Positions 48,491-62,150 of a stretch of DNA of 64,000 bases are shown here, in pieces. This stretch comes from Deinococcus aerius. Lineage in GTDB: Bacteria > Deinococcota > Deinococci > Deinococcales > Deinococcaceae. The DNA lies in assembly GCF_002897375.1 (NCBI RefSeq), contig NZ_BFAG01000003.1, positions 186,001 to 250,000 on the forward strand. The letters are read 5' to 3'. Both the position numbers and the translations under genes were made by a program. Each line of letters starts with the position of its first letter. Within the stretch, counting starts at the first letter, position 1. The notes under the pieces are model-generated. The model searched no databases, had not been told where the DNA came from, and worked only from the letters and a program-made list of their open reading frames with translations.

Positions 48491-48690
48491 GGCAAAGGGT
48501 TCCTTTCGGGGCAAAGACGGATAGAACGTGCCCCACATTCAAGCGCGCGCAGGTCTCCTCTTTCCAGACGTGCGGTCCGCTATTTGGAACGCACCCACCT
48601 GACGCTTGCGAGGTGAACAGCCTCTTGGTGGTCCCTTCATGCCTGCACGGGCCGTTCGGGGAGGTTCTGAGCCACTGGTATCCTCGCCGC

Positions 48691-50346
<1,656 letters not shown>

Positions 50347-50352
50347 AACTCC

Positions 50353-50679
50353 TCAGCGCACCCGGACGGCCTTGCTGGCAGGCTGGGTTCTCAACCACGC
50401 CACGAAGCGCCGCACCCGGTCGTCGGCGAGCAGGGCGTCGAGGCTATGGAACTCGCCCGCCAGCTCCGCGTTGGTGAAGGTGCGGTGCAGGAACTTGTGG
50501 CAGGCCGGGCAGAGCATCACCGTGGGCAACTCGTAAACCTTGACCCCCTGCCGCCGTCCCTGCGACTTCGGCACGAGGTGATGCTCGGTGAGCACGGGCG
50601 TCTCGCGCTCGCACAGGGCGCAGACCTCGGGCTCGCGGGGAGGGGACGGCCAGTTGGATTCGGGGCGGCGGCGGGCCAT
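50353..50679 (-). CDS. HNH endonuclease-like protein
   Basis: A 108-residue protein with a zinc-bound HNH fold: first pair CALC, then [14 protein letters not shown] with the catalytic His pair, and second pair [14 protein letters not shown]. Small solitary HNH proteins of this kind are common in Deinococcus and cyanobacteria; their targets are unknown. The ATG at 50679 begins right before the conserved part, and no clear ribosome site is seen. The frame is open to 50826, but that part is low complexity. Confidence 0.82.
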   Translation of the reverse strand: MARRRPESNWPSPPREPEVCALCERETPVLTEHHLVPKSQGRRQGVKVYELPTVMLCPACHKFLHRTFTNAELAGEFHSLDALLADDRVRRFVAWLRTQPASKAVRVR

Positions 50680-50826
50680 CGGGGGCCATGATGGCGTGTG
50701 GAGCGCGGGGAGACCGGGTGGGGTGTTACGGGAGAGTGAGTGGTCAGTGGGAAGTGGTGAGTGGAAAAGGAAAGCGGGAGCAAAAGCGTTCGCCCTTGCC
50801 CGCACTGACCACTCCCCACACCCCAC

Positions 50827-51816
50827 TTACAGCTTCGTCAGCTTCGGGTACTTCGTGATCGCCTCGTCCTCGCTGAGGAATTCGCCCTCGGCATCAGGGC
50901 TCCAGATGACCTCGGCGCGGATCAGGTCGCCGGGGTTCACCGAGCTGATCGCCATCAGGGCGGCGCGGGCCTCGTCGGCGGTGGTCACGCCCGCCGGGGG
51001 CAGGGTGGCGAGGGTGTGGGCGGCGACCGCGATGGTCACGGCGAGGTACAGGTCGCCCACGTCCTTCTGGAAGGTGTAGTCGGTGCGGTGCTCGAAGCCG
51101 GTGTTCACGTCGCGGTTCTGGTAGTTGCTGGTGGTCTGCTCGGTGAAGGCGGCGCGGGCTTCGGTGGCCCAGGCGCCCACTTGGGCGTCAGCGCTGTTCG
51201 CCGCCCCCTGCGCCCGCTCGACGTTGCCGTACGCCCAGCGTTCGGGGTGGCGCAGCACCACCAGCGCGGCCTCCTGGAGCATCCGGGCCAGCCCCTCGTT
51301 CGTGTCGGGGTCGCCGGAGCGGGCCACCCGCTGAAGGTCGCGCTTGACCTCGTCCCCCTCGGCGAGCAGGAGTTGCACGCTGACGGCCTGCGCGGTGCCG
51401 TTGAGGGTACCCAGGCCCCCCAGCCCCCGGGCGCCGCCCCCACCCGCGCCCAGGCTGCGCCGCATGAAGCCGACCACCGCGAAGATCACCAGCCCGAAGA
51501 TGATGAGCCCCAGGATGCCGAAGCCGCCTCCCCCGCCGCCGTAGTAGCCCCCGCCGTACCCGCCCCCCCCGATGATGATCGGGCCGCTGTACCCGCCACC
51601 CGAGTAGCCACCGCCGCTGTAGCCGCCACCGGAGTACCCGCCGCCGAAGCTCCCGCCACCCCCGCCGGACGAGCCCCCGCCCCCCGTGCTGCCGCCGAAG
51701 CCCCCCCCCGACTGCGCGGCGGCGTGGCCGAGCAGGGTCAGCACGGCGAGGATAAGCGCCAGCGTGACGAGGAGCGCCAGAACACTCCGAACGGACCTGT
51801 GCGAAAAGATCGGCAT
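50827..51816 (-). CDS. DUF1517-family protein with Gly-rich segment
   Basis: A 329-residue protein. A leader helix ([25 protein letters not shown]) is followed by a Gly-rich stretch with four GGGYS units (about 51590-51650), one transmembrane helix ([23 protein letters not shown]) and a globular C-terminal DUF1517 domain ([35 protein letters not shown]). The family also occurs in cyanobacteria and plastids and its role is unclear. TACACT ends 8 nt before the ATG, so it may be leaderless. It is divergent from the next gene. Confidence 0.83.
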   Translation of the reverse strand: MPIFSHRSVRSVLALLVTLALILAVLTLLGHAAAQSGGGFGGSTGGGGSSGGGGGSFGGGYSGGGYSGGGYSGGGYSGPIIIGGGGYGGGYYGGGGGGFGILGLIIFGLVIFAVVGFMRRSLGAGGGGARGLGGLGTLNGTAQAVSVQLLLAEGDEVKRDLQRVARSGDPDTNEGLARMLQEAALVVLRHPERWAYGNVERAQGAANSADAQVGAWATEARAAFTEQTTSNYQNRDVNTGFEHRTDYTFQKDVGDLYLAVTIAVAAHTLATLPPAGVTTADEARAALMAISSVNPGDLIRAEVIWSPDAEGEFLSEDEAITKYPKLTKL

Positions 51817-51909
51817 GACGCCCCAGTGTATGGGGTGGGGCGCCTCCCAGTTCCCGGCGGGTGAAGGCTTGGCGAAGGCGCCCGGGCCGCGCCGCCTTAG
51901 ACTCGCCCC

Positions 51910-52281
51910 ATGAGCACCGAGAACACCATCGATCTCACCACCGACCAGTGGGAGGCTTTCCTGGCGGGCCTCTACGAGCGGGACGACCGGCTGGAGCGGC
52001 GCGAGCCGGGTGTGGATTACCCCCCCGAGGAAGATGTGGACCCCTACGTCCTGAGCGCCCACGCCGAGGCCCTGCGGAGTGCCGAGGTGGACGGCGACGT
52101 GTGGGGCACGCTGGCCGACATCGAGGAGGAGGCCGGGAACGAGGAGGAGGCCTGGGCGAAGATCGTCGCCTTTTACCTCGACCGGGGTTGCGTCCTCGTG
52201 CGGGTGACGGACGCGGACGAGCCCGAGGAGTGGCTGCTGGAAGCCGAGCTGGCGCGGCGGCTGGGGTTGCCCGTGTCCTGA
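51910..52281 (+). CDS. Small acidic protein of unknown function
   Basis: A 123-residue very acidic soluble protein (many Asp/Glu, e.g. [43 protein letters not shown]). It appears to be two helices plus strands. No family is recognised. TAGACT (51898-51903) ends exactly 6 nt before the ATG with no ribosome site, which supports a real gene. It lies just upstream of the LEA-like gene, which has its own leaderless promoter. Confidence 0.75.
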   Translation: MSTENTIDLTTDQWEAFLAGLYERDDRLERREPGVDYPPEEDVDPYVLSAHAEALRSAEVDGDVWGTLADIEEEAGNEEEAWAKIVAFYLDRGCVLVRVTDADEPEEWLLEAELARRLGLPVS

Positions 52282-52347
52282 GCGGCGGTGAACCCCCCCT
52301 GAACCCCGGCTCATCCGTGCGTGAGAGGGGGGGCCTACGCTGCGACT

Positions 52348-53178
52348 ATGTCTAACCGCGAAGAACGTCACTTTCCGCTGGGGCGGCTGCTCCTGCTGGG
52401 CGCCCTGATCGGCGGGGCGGCCTACTACCTCAGCCGCGAGCAGAACCGCCGCGCCCTGGACCAGAAGCTCTCGGAACTGGGGCTCAAGGACGCTGCCGAG
52501 AACGTGGGCGACAGCGTGACCAAGGGCTGGGAGAAGACGAAGGACGCCGCCACGAGCGCCGGGCAGGTTCTTGCCGACAAGGCGGGCGAGGTGAAGGAGG
52601 CCGTGCAGCAGGGCGGCGCCCAGGCCGGGCTGGACAAGGCGAAGGAGGTCGCGGGCGAGGCGAAGGTCGCCGTCCAGGGAGCCGCCGCCGAGGCGAAGGA
52701 CGCCGCGCGGGAGGTCGCGGGCACCGCGAAGAGCGAGGCGAAGGACGTGCAGGGCCCGGTCAGGGACGCGGCCCGGGACGCGGGGCAGAACGCCCAGCAG
52801 GCGGTCAATCAGGCCAGGGATCAGGCGCAGGAAGCGCTCCAGAAGGCGGCCCAGGCGGCCAACCGGGTTCAGGACCAGGCCCAGGGCGCCAAGCAGGACG
52901 TGCAGCAGGCCGCCAGCCAGGTCAAGAGCCAGGCGCAGGCGACCGCCGCCGATGCCCGCGCCTCTGCCCAGCAGGCCTCGACTGACGCCCAGACCACGGC
53001 CCAGAACGTGGCGGCTGACGCGCGTGCGGGCGTGCAAGATGTGAAGAGCGACGTGGGGCAGGGCGCCAGCGCCGTCAAAAATGACGCCCAGCGTGCCGCG
53101 AGCGATGTCAAGACCGACACACAGCGCGCCGCGAACGACGTGAAGAGCGCGGTCAAGGACGCCGAACGCCGGATGTAA
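52348..53178 (+). CDS. LEA-like desiccation-tolerance protein
   Basis: A 276-residue protein. One N-terminal hydrophobic segment ([18 protein letters not shown]) is followed by about 230 residues of Ala/Lys/Asp/Gln-rich amphipathic helix with loose 11-residue periodicity ([28 protein letters not shown] and variants). This is typical of group 3 LEA proteins, and such proteins in D. radiodurans (e.g. DR1172) aid drying survival. The hydrophobic segment could tether it to the membrane. TACGCT lies 6 nt before the ATG, and a strong terminator follows. Confidence 0.85.
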   Translation: MSNREERHFPLGRLLLLGALIGGAAYYLSREQNRRALDQKLSELGLKDAAENVGDSVTKGWEKTKDAATSAGQVLADKAGEVKEAVQQGGAQAGLDKAKEVAGEAKVAVQGAAAEAKDAAREVAGTAKSEAKDVQGPVRDAARDAGQNAQQAVNQARDQAQEALQKAAQAANRVQDQAQGAKQDVQQAASQVKSQAQATAADARASAQQASTDAQTTAQNVAADARAGVQDVKSDVGQGASAVKNDAQRAASDVKTDTQRAANDVKSAVKDAERRM

Positions 53179-53197
53179 GGGCGCGTCCTCTCGGAAG

Positions 53198-53221
53198 AAC
53201 CTCCCGCCTGGGAGGTTTTTT
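53198..53221 (+). terminator. Terminator of the LEA-like gene
   Basis: A perfect 8-bp stem (53198-53205 with 53210-53217), a GCCT loop, and a run of six U residues starting within the stem end. It follows the stop by 20 nt. Confidence 0.9.
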
Positions 53222-53283
53222 CATGGCTCCCGACCGTGACCGCTCCCCCGCCCCAAATCCCCACCTGCGGGTAGACTTCGGGC

Positions 53284-53619
53284 ATGACGCGCCGAGACGG
53301 CGAAGGCCGCGCGGGAACCCTCGAACGGACGGGGACCCTGGAACAGACGACGACCCAGCGCCCGCGCCTGTACCGGGTGCTGCTGCTCAACGACGATTAC
53401 ACTCCCATGGAATTCGTGGTCGAGGTGCTGACACGCTACTTCCGCAAGGCGGAGCAGGAGGCCCGGCTGATCATGCTGGCCGTCCACCATAAGGGGCAGG
53501 GCGTGGCAGGCGTGTACACGCGCGACGTGGCGGAAACGAAGGTCGCGCAGGTCACCGCCCACGCGCGGCGGGAGGGCCATCCGCTGCGGCTGGTGGCGGA
53601 ACCGGAGGCGAACGAGTGA
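53284..53619 (+). CDS. clpS: ClpS adaptor protein
   Basis: A 111-residue adaptor that delivers N-degron substrates to ClpA. The core [24 protein letters not shown] contains the conserved binding-pocket residues, and the tail [26 protein letters not shown] is typical. The first 27 residues (Arg/Thr/Glu-rich) form the flexible N-terminal extension that engages the ClpA pore. TAGACT (53272-53277) ends 6 nt before the ATG. clpA follows 10 nt after the stop. Confidence 0.94.
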   Translation: MTRRDGEGRAGTLERTGTLEQTTTQRPRLYRVLLLNDDYTPMEFVVEVLTRYFRKAEQEARLIMLAVHHKGQGVAGVYTRDVAETKVAQVTAHARREGHPLRLVAEPEANE

Positions 53620-53629
53620 GGGGGACACA

Positions 53630-55832
<2,203 letters not shown>

Positions 55833-55846
<14 letters not shown>

Positions 55847-56612
55847 CCCATGCCCAGGTGGGCAGGTCCTCGCACAGAATCTCCAGAAGGTGCGTCCCGG
55901 ACGCGACCAGCAGGTGGCGGTAGCGCGGGCGGCTCCGCTGCGACTGCCACTGGGCCTCGCGTCTGCGTGCCATCTCCGCCTGCGCCTCGGCCCGCTGTTC
56001 CGGTGTGGTCGGCTCTGGACTGGGCAAGCTGAAGAGGAAGCCTCTTCCCGTGTCACTGAGCCGGGCATCCTCGGGGAAGAAGCGCCCGGTCGTTCGGATG
56101 TCCGGGTCCCCCGCCCGCACCGCCCTGCTGACGGCCACCGGCACGCCGTAAGGCGGGAACACGTCGGTGTTGTCGTTCTCCTCCAGAATCTCGCTGATCC
56201 AGGGGTCCGGGTCGCTGATGACCTCGTAGAGAAGAGAAGGGAGCAGGCCCTGCCGGGTCGGGTGGAAGGTGAGATACGGCCCCGCGTAGAACTCGTCGTA
56301 GCTCTCCAGCGCGAAAATCCGGTTACCGTGATGGACGCCGCCCTCCCAGCGGTCCTCCCACGTCAGCCGGAGAAGCCGGGAATGGTGGCGGGGGTCGGGG
56401 TCTCCGTCCGGTCCGACGAGCCAGCCGTCCTCCTCCGATCTGCGGTAGAACTCGTCAGCGAGGTCCACAGTGAGAACCTTGGAACTGCGGTGGTGCAACT
56501 CGGTGCGCAGGACACTGATCCGCTCGCCGGGGAAGGACCGGACGGCCTCCAGCAGCCCCTCGTCGGGCCAGAGGGCGAAACTTGCCTGGGCGAGGCGGGC
56601 GCGGCGGGCCAT
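55833..56612 (-). CDS. Protein of unknown function
   Basis: A 259-residue soluble protein rich in Trp, Arg, Asp and Glu, with no recognised family. Notable stretches are MARRARLAQASFALWPDEGLLEAV, VDLADEFYRRSEEDGWLVGPDGDPDPRHH, and a C-terminal RRREAQWQSQRSRPRYRHLLVASG. TAGCCT (56623-56618) ends 5 nt before the ATG with no ribosome site, supporting the start and the gene itself. It could belong to a small Deinococcus-specific family. Confidence 0.6.
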
Positions 56613-56620
56613 GGGGCAGG

Positions 56621-57856
56621 CTACCCCGCCTCCACCCGGGCCTCCCGCCAGCGTGAATGCAGCCGCACCGGCCTCAGCCCGTAGGCGGTGATGTACCCGG
56701 GCAGGCGTTGCAGGCCAGGAACGCCGTGCAGCACCCGCAGCAGCAGGGTGGGCACGTGGACGGTTTCCCGTCTGTCCAGGCCCTCGACCTCGCGCTCCTC
56801 GATGACCTGCTGGGCCTGGAGGACGGCGATCTGCCACGCGCGGGTGCGCTGAACGCGGGCCAGGTGCCGGGGCCGCAGCCGCCCCGCCCGCAACGGCCCC
56901 GAGAGCAGGTTGGCCGCCGCCACCGCGTCCTGCACGGCCATGTTGATCCCCAGCCCCCCGATGGGTGAGATGGGGTGCGCGGCGTCGCCGATGAGGAGCA
57001 ATCCGGGCCGCCACCAGCGCCGCACGCGGGCCACCTCGACGGCGAGGAGGTGCAGTTGCCGCCACTCGGTCAACGCCTGCACCCGCTCGGCCAGCCAGGG
57101 AATGGTGCCCGCCACCGCCTGCCGGATGGGGTCCACCCCGGCGGCGCGGGCCTGCGCGTAGCTCCCCTTGCGGATGGAGTAGCCCACCTGCCAGCGCTCG
57201 CCGTGGTCGGTGGTCACGATGCAGTGCGGTCCCCGCAAGTGGAGGTCGATGCTGCCTCCCGGGTCGCTCGGGCGCCGGGGCAGGGCGAACCACAGCACGT
57301 CCTGGCCGGGCGAGAGGCGGCGCAACTTCAAGCCCGCCAGCTCCCGCACCTTGGAAAAGCGCCCGTCGGCCCCCACGGTCAGCGCGGCGGGCAGGTCATG
57401 CAGCTCCCCCGCCTGTCGGTAGCGGACGCCCCGGACCCACCCCCCCTCCTCCAGCAGGCCCTCGACCCGGGCGCCGAAGACCACCCGCGCATGGGGATAG
57501 CGGCCCAGTTCGGCGGCCAGGAAGGTCAGGAAGCGCGACTGGGCCATGACGGTCAGGTAGGGGTAGGGGGTGCGCAGCCGGGAGAAGTCGGCGATGACCT
57601 GGCTTCCCTGCGCGCGGACCAGCCGGGCCCGGTGCGCGCGGGTGTGCGAGAGCCGCAGCAGGGGCGCCGCGAGTCCCAGCCCCGCGAGGAGTTCCATGAT
57701 CGCCGGGTGCAGGGTGTCGCCCCGGAAACTGCGCTCGAAGTCGCGCGCGGCCTCCAGCACGCTGACCGGGATGCCCTGCCGGGCGAGAAGCAGCGCCAGC
57801 ACCAGCCCCGCCGGACCTCCCCCCACGATGCACACGTTCTGCGGGCCGAATTCCAT
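56621..57856 (-). CDS. FAD-dependent monooxygenase-type oxidoreductase
   Basis: A 411-residue flavoprotein of the PHBH fold. It has the FAD motif VCIVGGGPAGLVLALLLARQGIPVSVLE, the DG motif (TVGADGRFSKVR) and the second FAD site PGLLLIGDAAHPISPIGGLGINMAVQDAV. The substrate is unknown; such enzymes hydroxylate aromatics or dehalogenate, and some act in cofactor or pigment synthesis. CAGAAT lies 7 nt before the ATG at 57856, a weaker leaderless signal. Confidence 0.87.
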   Translation of the reverse strand: MEFGPQNVCIVGGGPAGLVLALLLARQGIPVSVLEAARDFERSFRGDTLHPAIMELLAGLGLAAPLLRLSHTRAHRARLVRAQGSQVIADFSRLRTPYPYLTVMAQSRFLTFLAAELGRYPHARVVFGARVEGLLEEGGWVRGVRYRQAGELHDLPAALTVGADGRFSKVRELAGLKLRRLSPGQDVLWFALPRRPSDPGGSIDLHLRGPHCIVTTDHGERWQVGYSIRKGSYAQARAAGVDPIRQAVAGTIPWLAERVQALTEWRQLHLLAVEVARVRRWWRPGLLLIGDAAHPISPIGGLGINMAVQDAVAAANLLSGPLRAGRLRPRHLARVQRTRAWQIAVLQAQQVIEEREVEGLDRRETVHVPTLLLRVLHGVPGLQRLPGYITAYGLRPVRLHSRWREARVEAG

Positions 57857-58002
57857 GGGGGGCATTCTGGACAGGCCCGGGCAGGCCCGGCTGTAGGGAA
57901 TGCTGCGGCCTGAGAGAACCCGAAACCCTTGCTCTGGCCGGGGCGGGACTTCCTCCCTTTCCAGCCCGCTTTCGCCGGAAGGTCCGGGGGAGGCTGCGAA
58001 AG

Positions 58003-58141
58003 GCAGGCTTTGATCTCGTTGCCGGGTGGGCGCCCCCTCACCCCTGGCTGCGCCAGGCCCTCTCCCACGAGGGGAGAGGGTCAGAACAGCCACAGAGGAC
58101 GGGGCACGAGCGAGTTGGCCCTGGTCGAGATCAAAGCTTGC
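58003..58141. repeat. 139-bp element with inverted ends (MITE-like)
   Basis: GCAGGCTTTGATCTCG (58003-58018) and the complement of 58126-58141 (GCAAGCTTTGATCTCG) match at 15 of 16 positions. Between them lie two hairpins (CCTGGCTGCGCCAGG and CCCTCTCCC-ACGA-GGGGAGAGGG). GAAAGG occurs at 57998-58003 and 58144-58149, a possible target duplication that overlaps the left end by one base. It lies in a 348-bp gap with no gene. No transposase is present. Confidence 0.55.
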
Positions 58142-58204
58142 TTGAAAGGCCCGTTCTTTCGGGCAGTCGTCCAGTGTGGGACGCCGCACGAACCCCCACT
58201 CCCT

Positions 58205-58693
58205 CTAGCCCTGCTCCGGCCCCCTGAACTTGAGGGTGACGGTGTGCGTCTCCTTGCGCCCGGCATTCAGCCGCAGCGCGCTGACACTCAGCTTGCCCTG
58301 TTCGTCCACGGCGAGTTCGAAGCTGAACTGGCCCTCCCGGAACGCGAGGGGCAGGCTGGGGTCCGACCAGGCGCCCATGCCGATGTCCGCCGCGCTCAGG
58401 CCGAGGATGATCTGCTCCCGCACGTCGTCCAGCCGCTCCGTGACCTGGTGCTGTTCGGTCGTCTCCCAGCACAGGTGCAGAAGCTGTGTCTTCTGGTCGG
58501 CATGGCTGGCGCCCAGCGTCAGCACCCTCCATTGCAGGTCGTCCACCCCCGCCCCCTGATCCAGGACGAGTTGAATCTGAATGTCAACCTGCTCCACCCG
58601 GATCTGGAAGGTGCCGCTGCGAAACGTGTACGCCACGGCCTCCTGCACCGCCTTGACAAGGTTATAGACGGTGACGGCCTGATTCCCGGTCAT
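58205..58693 (-). CDS. Protein with two possible trypco2-type domains
   Basis: A 162-residue protein. The first half (VYNLVKAVQEAVAYTFRSGTFQIRVEQVDIQIQLVLDQGAG..LQWRVLTLGAS) and the end (FSFELAVDEQGKLSVSALRLNAGRKETHTVTLKFR) look like two copies of the trypsin-co-occurring domain 2 pattern (helix, then strands with a hydrophobic face, ending in THxxxLxF). In other bacteria this domain is found in conflict/defence gene clusters with trypsin-like proteases. Here no protease is adjacent. The ATG follows GGGGGAC. Confidence 0.55.
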   Translation of the reverse strand: MTGNQAVTVYNLVKAVQEAVAYTFRSGTFQIRVEQVDIQIQLVLDQGAGVDDLQWRVLTLGASHADQKTQLLHLCWETTEQHQVTERLDDVREQIILGLSAADIGMGAWSDPSLPLAFREGQFSFELAVDEQGKLSVSALRLNAGRKETHTVTLKFRGPEQG

Positions 58694-58820
58694 GTTGTCC
58701 CCCGGGGCCAGGGTACTGCCGGGCGGGTGACCTCGGCTTCCCATGCGGAAGCAGCCAACTCTAAACCCAATCCCGGGGGAGACCGCTTCCCCGGCAACCC
58801 CCGCGCACGTAAGGTGAGCC

Positions 58821-59132
58821 ATGCCCCCTCTCGATGTCCTCGCCCTCTCCGGCATCCGCCTCTATCAACGGTCTCTCTCGCCGCACAAGGGGTTTCGCTG
58901 CGCGCACGCGGCTCTTCACGGCGGTGAATCCTGTTCAGCAGCGGTGGCGCGCATCGTTCAGGAGGATGGGTTAAGGGGTGGACGCGCCCGCATCCTCGCC
59001 CGTTTCCGGGAGTGCCGCGCGGCCTACAACGTCCTGCACGCCGGTTCTCCCCTCGCCTTCGGCACGAGCGGGCCGAGGGTCAGGGGTGTGTGCTGCTGCG
59101 GGCCGATTCCCATTCCCTTCCGCTGCGGGTAG
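58821..59132 (+). CDS. yidD: YidD-family membrane protein insertion efficiency factor
   Basis: A 103-residue protein with the YidD pattern GIRLYQRSLSPHKGFRCAHAALHGGESCSAAVARIVQEDGL..GRARILARFRECRAA. YidD proteins sit at the membrane and assist YidC-type insertion. Five cysteines crowd the tail (RGVCCCGPIPIPFRCG), longer than in most relatives. TAAGGT lies 5 nt before the ATG, a leaderless start. It is convergent with the glycolipid-binding gene, 1 nt apart. Confidence 0.83.
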   Translation: MPPLDVLALSGIRLYQRSLSPHKGFRCAHAALHGGESCSAAVARIVQEDGLRGGRARILARFRECRAAYNVLHAGSPLAFGTSGPRVRGVCCCGPIPIPFRCG

Positions 59133-59133
59133 G

Positions 59134-59670
59134 TCAGATCAGGCGCTCAAAGGCCCCGGGGTAGAGGGTGACGAGCCCGAAGCGGTCCACTGTGATTTCA
59201 TTGGTGTAGCCGCTGTCCAGGTTCTCGTAACGATAAGTGGCTTCACCCGTCCGCTTGTAGCGTTGGCGCGCCACCCGGAGTTCGAGCGTGGGAACGTCCA
59301 CCCACACGGCGCGCAGTTCGCGGCTCTCCCCCACGGACAGGCCGAGGCGGCGGATGGGCAGCGTGTTCGTGAAGGGGGTGGCGCGAATATCCACGTCGGC
59401 GCAGCCGCGCAGGTCCGGGCGGGGGCGCCGCGTGCCGCTGGCCCACTCCCCCGTCGCCGAACGGCGAAGCGTGAGGGCCGCCCCACCCGCGACATCGGCG
59501 CCGACGAAGGTGGGATGGCCGTCCGGCGCGATCTCCACGAGGTAATTCAGGGTGTAGGGCCGCCCCCCGGCCACGCCCACCACCGTTCCCTCCGCCCGGG
59601 TCCAGCCCGTCAGGCACAGGTGTTCCAGGCTGGGTTCCTCCGGGTCCAGGCTGCGCCACACCGCGTCCAC
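59134..59670 (-). CDS. Putative glycolipid-binding family protein
   Basis: A 178-residue protein matching the Glycolipid_bind family: VWRSLDPEEPSLEHLCLTGWTRAEGTVVGVAGGRPYTLNYLVEI, DLRGCADVDIRATPFTNTLPIRRLGLSVGES, then YRYENLDSGYTNEITVDRFGLVTLYPGAFERL. The family fold is a half-barrel that may bind lipids; function is unproven. GTG 59670 follows AGGGAGGG. It starts 13 nt after the oxidoreductase gene, so the two may be cotranscribed. Confidence 0.83.
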   Translation of the reverse strand: MDAVWRSLDPEEPSLEHLCLTGWTRAEGTVVGVAGGRPYTLNYLVEIAPDGHPTFVGADVAGGAALTLRRSATGEWASGTRRPRPDLRGCADVDIRATPFTNTLPIRRLGLSVGESRELRAVWVDVPTLELRVARQRYKRTGEATYRYENLDSGYTNEITVDRFGLVTLYPGAFERLI

Positions 59671-59683
59671 GCCCGCGCCCTCC

Positions 59684-60790
59684 CTACTCGCGCCCCGGCA
59701 CCTGCGGCTGCTCGCCCCGGAAAGCGTCCTTCCCCTCGACCCGCTCCAGCCGCACGACCTGTCCGCTGCGGGCGCTCTCGTAGATCGCGTCCATGATGCG
59801 GTGGTCCTGCACGCCCTCCTCGCCGGGGGTCCACGGGGTCTTGCCTCCCCGGATGCACCGGGCGAAGTGGTCCATCTCCAGCCCGAATTGGTCCTCGTCG
59901 GGCAATTTGGGTTGGAAGTCGCCCTGCCCGTCCGAGATCGTCAGGCTCAGGCCCTGGTAGGTGAAGGCGGGGTCCATCAGCACGGTGCCCCCCTCGCCCA
60001 GCACGCGCAGGGTGGCCGTTTTCTGGGTGCCGTAGCTCGTCAGGCAGTTGGCGACCACGCCGCCCGGGAAGCCCAGCATGAAGCTGACCGACTCCTCGAC
60101 CTCGCGGAAGCGTTCGTCACCTCCAGGCTGATGCAGGGTGGCGAAGACCCACTCCGGTTCCTGGCCCAGCACGAAGCGGATGGTGTTCAGGCAGTAGATG
60201 CCCACGTCGGGGAGGGGCCCGCCCCCCGCGAGGTCGCGCTTCAGCCGCCACGCCTCGGGGTCATCCTCGACCTGCCCGTGGATGGAGTCGAGGAGCTTGA
60301 CCCGGCCAAGTTTGCCGCCCTGCACGGCGTCCCGGGCGGCCCAGTGGTGGGGCGTGTACTGGCAGCGGTAGGCGGTCATGAGCAGGACACCCGCCTCCCG
60401 GCAGGCGTCCACCATCGCCTGCGCCTCTGCCGCATTCACGCTCAGCGGCTTCTCGCACAGGACGTGCTTGCCCATCCGCGCGGCCCGCTCGACGTACTCG
60501 CGGTGAAGGCTGTTGGGCAGGACGATGTAGACGGCCTCCACGTCCTCCCGGTCCTTCAGGTCCTCGAAGCGGTCGTAGGTGTACACATCGTCGTCGGTCA
60601 GGTCGTAGGCGCGGGCGAAGGCGCGGCCCTTCTCGGGCTCACTCGTGACGAGGGCGGCGACGTAGGCGTGCTCGCTCGTGCGCGCGGCGGGAATCAGCTC
60701 CCCCGCGCTCAGCTCGCCGATGCCGACGATGGCGTACCCGACGCGGCGCCGCTCGGCCTCGGGAAGGGGCAGGTCCGGTTTCTGGGGCAT
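59684..60790 (-). CDS. Gfo/Idh/MocA-family oxidoreductase
   Basis: A 368-residue NAD(P)-dependent sugar or inositol dehydrogenase-like protein. The Rossmann start is VGYAIVGIGELSAGELIPAA, followed by VYIVLPNSLHREYVERAARMGKHVLCEKPLSVNAAEAQAMV with the family's EKP motif (catalytic Lys), and DVGIYCLNTIRFVLGQEP. The extra 25 residues at the start are Pro-rich. TACGGT (60802-60797) ends 6 nt before the ATG, a leaderless start, so a longer frame to 60997 is rejected. Confidence 0.9.
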   Translation of the reverse strand: MPQKPDLPLPEAERRRVGYAIVGIGELSAGELIPAARTSEHAYVAALVTSEPEKGRAFARAYDLTDDDVYTYDRFEDLKDREDVEAVYIVLPNSLHREYVERAARMGKHVLCEKPLSVNAAEAQAMVDACREAGVLLMTAYRCQYTPHHWAARDAVQGGKLGRVKLLDSIHGQVEDDPEAWRLKRDLAGGGPLPDVGIYCLNTIRFVLGQEPEWVFATLHQPGGDERFREVEESVSFMLGFPGGVVANCLTSYGTQKTATLRVLGEGGTVLMDPAFTYQGLSLTISDGQGDFQPKLPDEDQFGLEMDHFARCIRGGKTPWTPGEEGVQDHRIMDAIYESARSGQVVRLERVEGKDAFRGEQPQVPGRE

Positions 60791-60914
60791 GGGCTTACCG
60801 TAAACGGGCGGGGACGGGGGTGCGATTGAGGGCTTCTTCACGTCGGCAAGGGGCACAACGTTCGGCTGTCCACGGTTCGTCCAAGCCTCCAGAGCATCTG
60901 CCATAGTGCGCGGC

Positions 60915-61469
<555 letters not shown>

Positions 61470-61485
61470 CCGGGAGGCGGGCGAG

Positions 61486-62109
<624 letters not shown>

Positions 62110-62150
62110 GCGGAACCGCCGAAGTCGGCGCCTTCCCTTTGGGCCAAGGT

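Noticed and set aside
48613..48690. In-frame upstream GTG as a longer pgi start
   Set aside because: TATCCT ends 6 nt before ATG 48691 and the extra residues are not like pgi N-termini.
51590..51650. Gly-Tyr-Ser repeats of the DUF1517 gene as a tandem DNA repeat element
   Set aside because: The DNA repetition follows from the repeated GGGYS codons within one intact frame; no separate element is needed.
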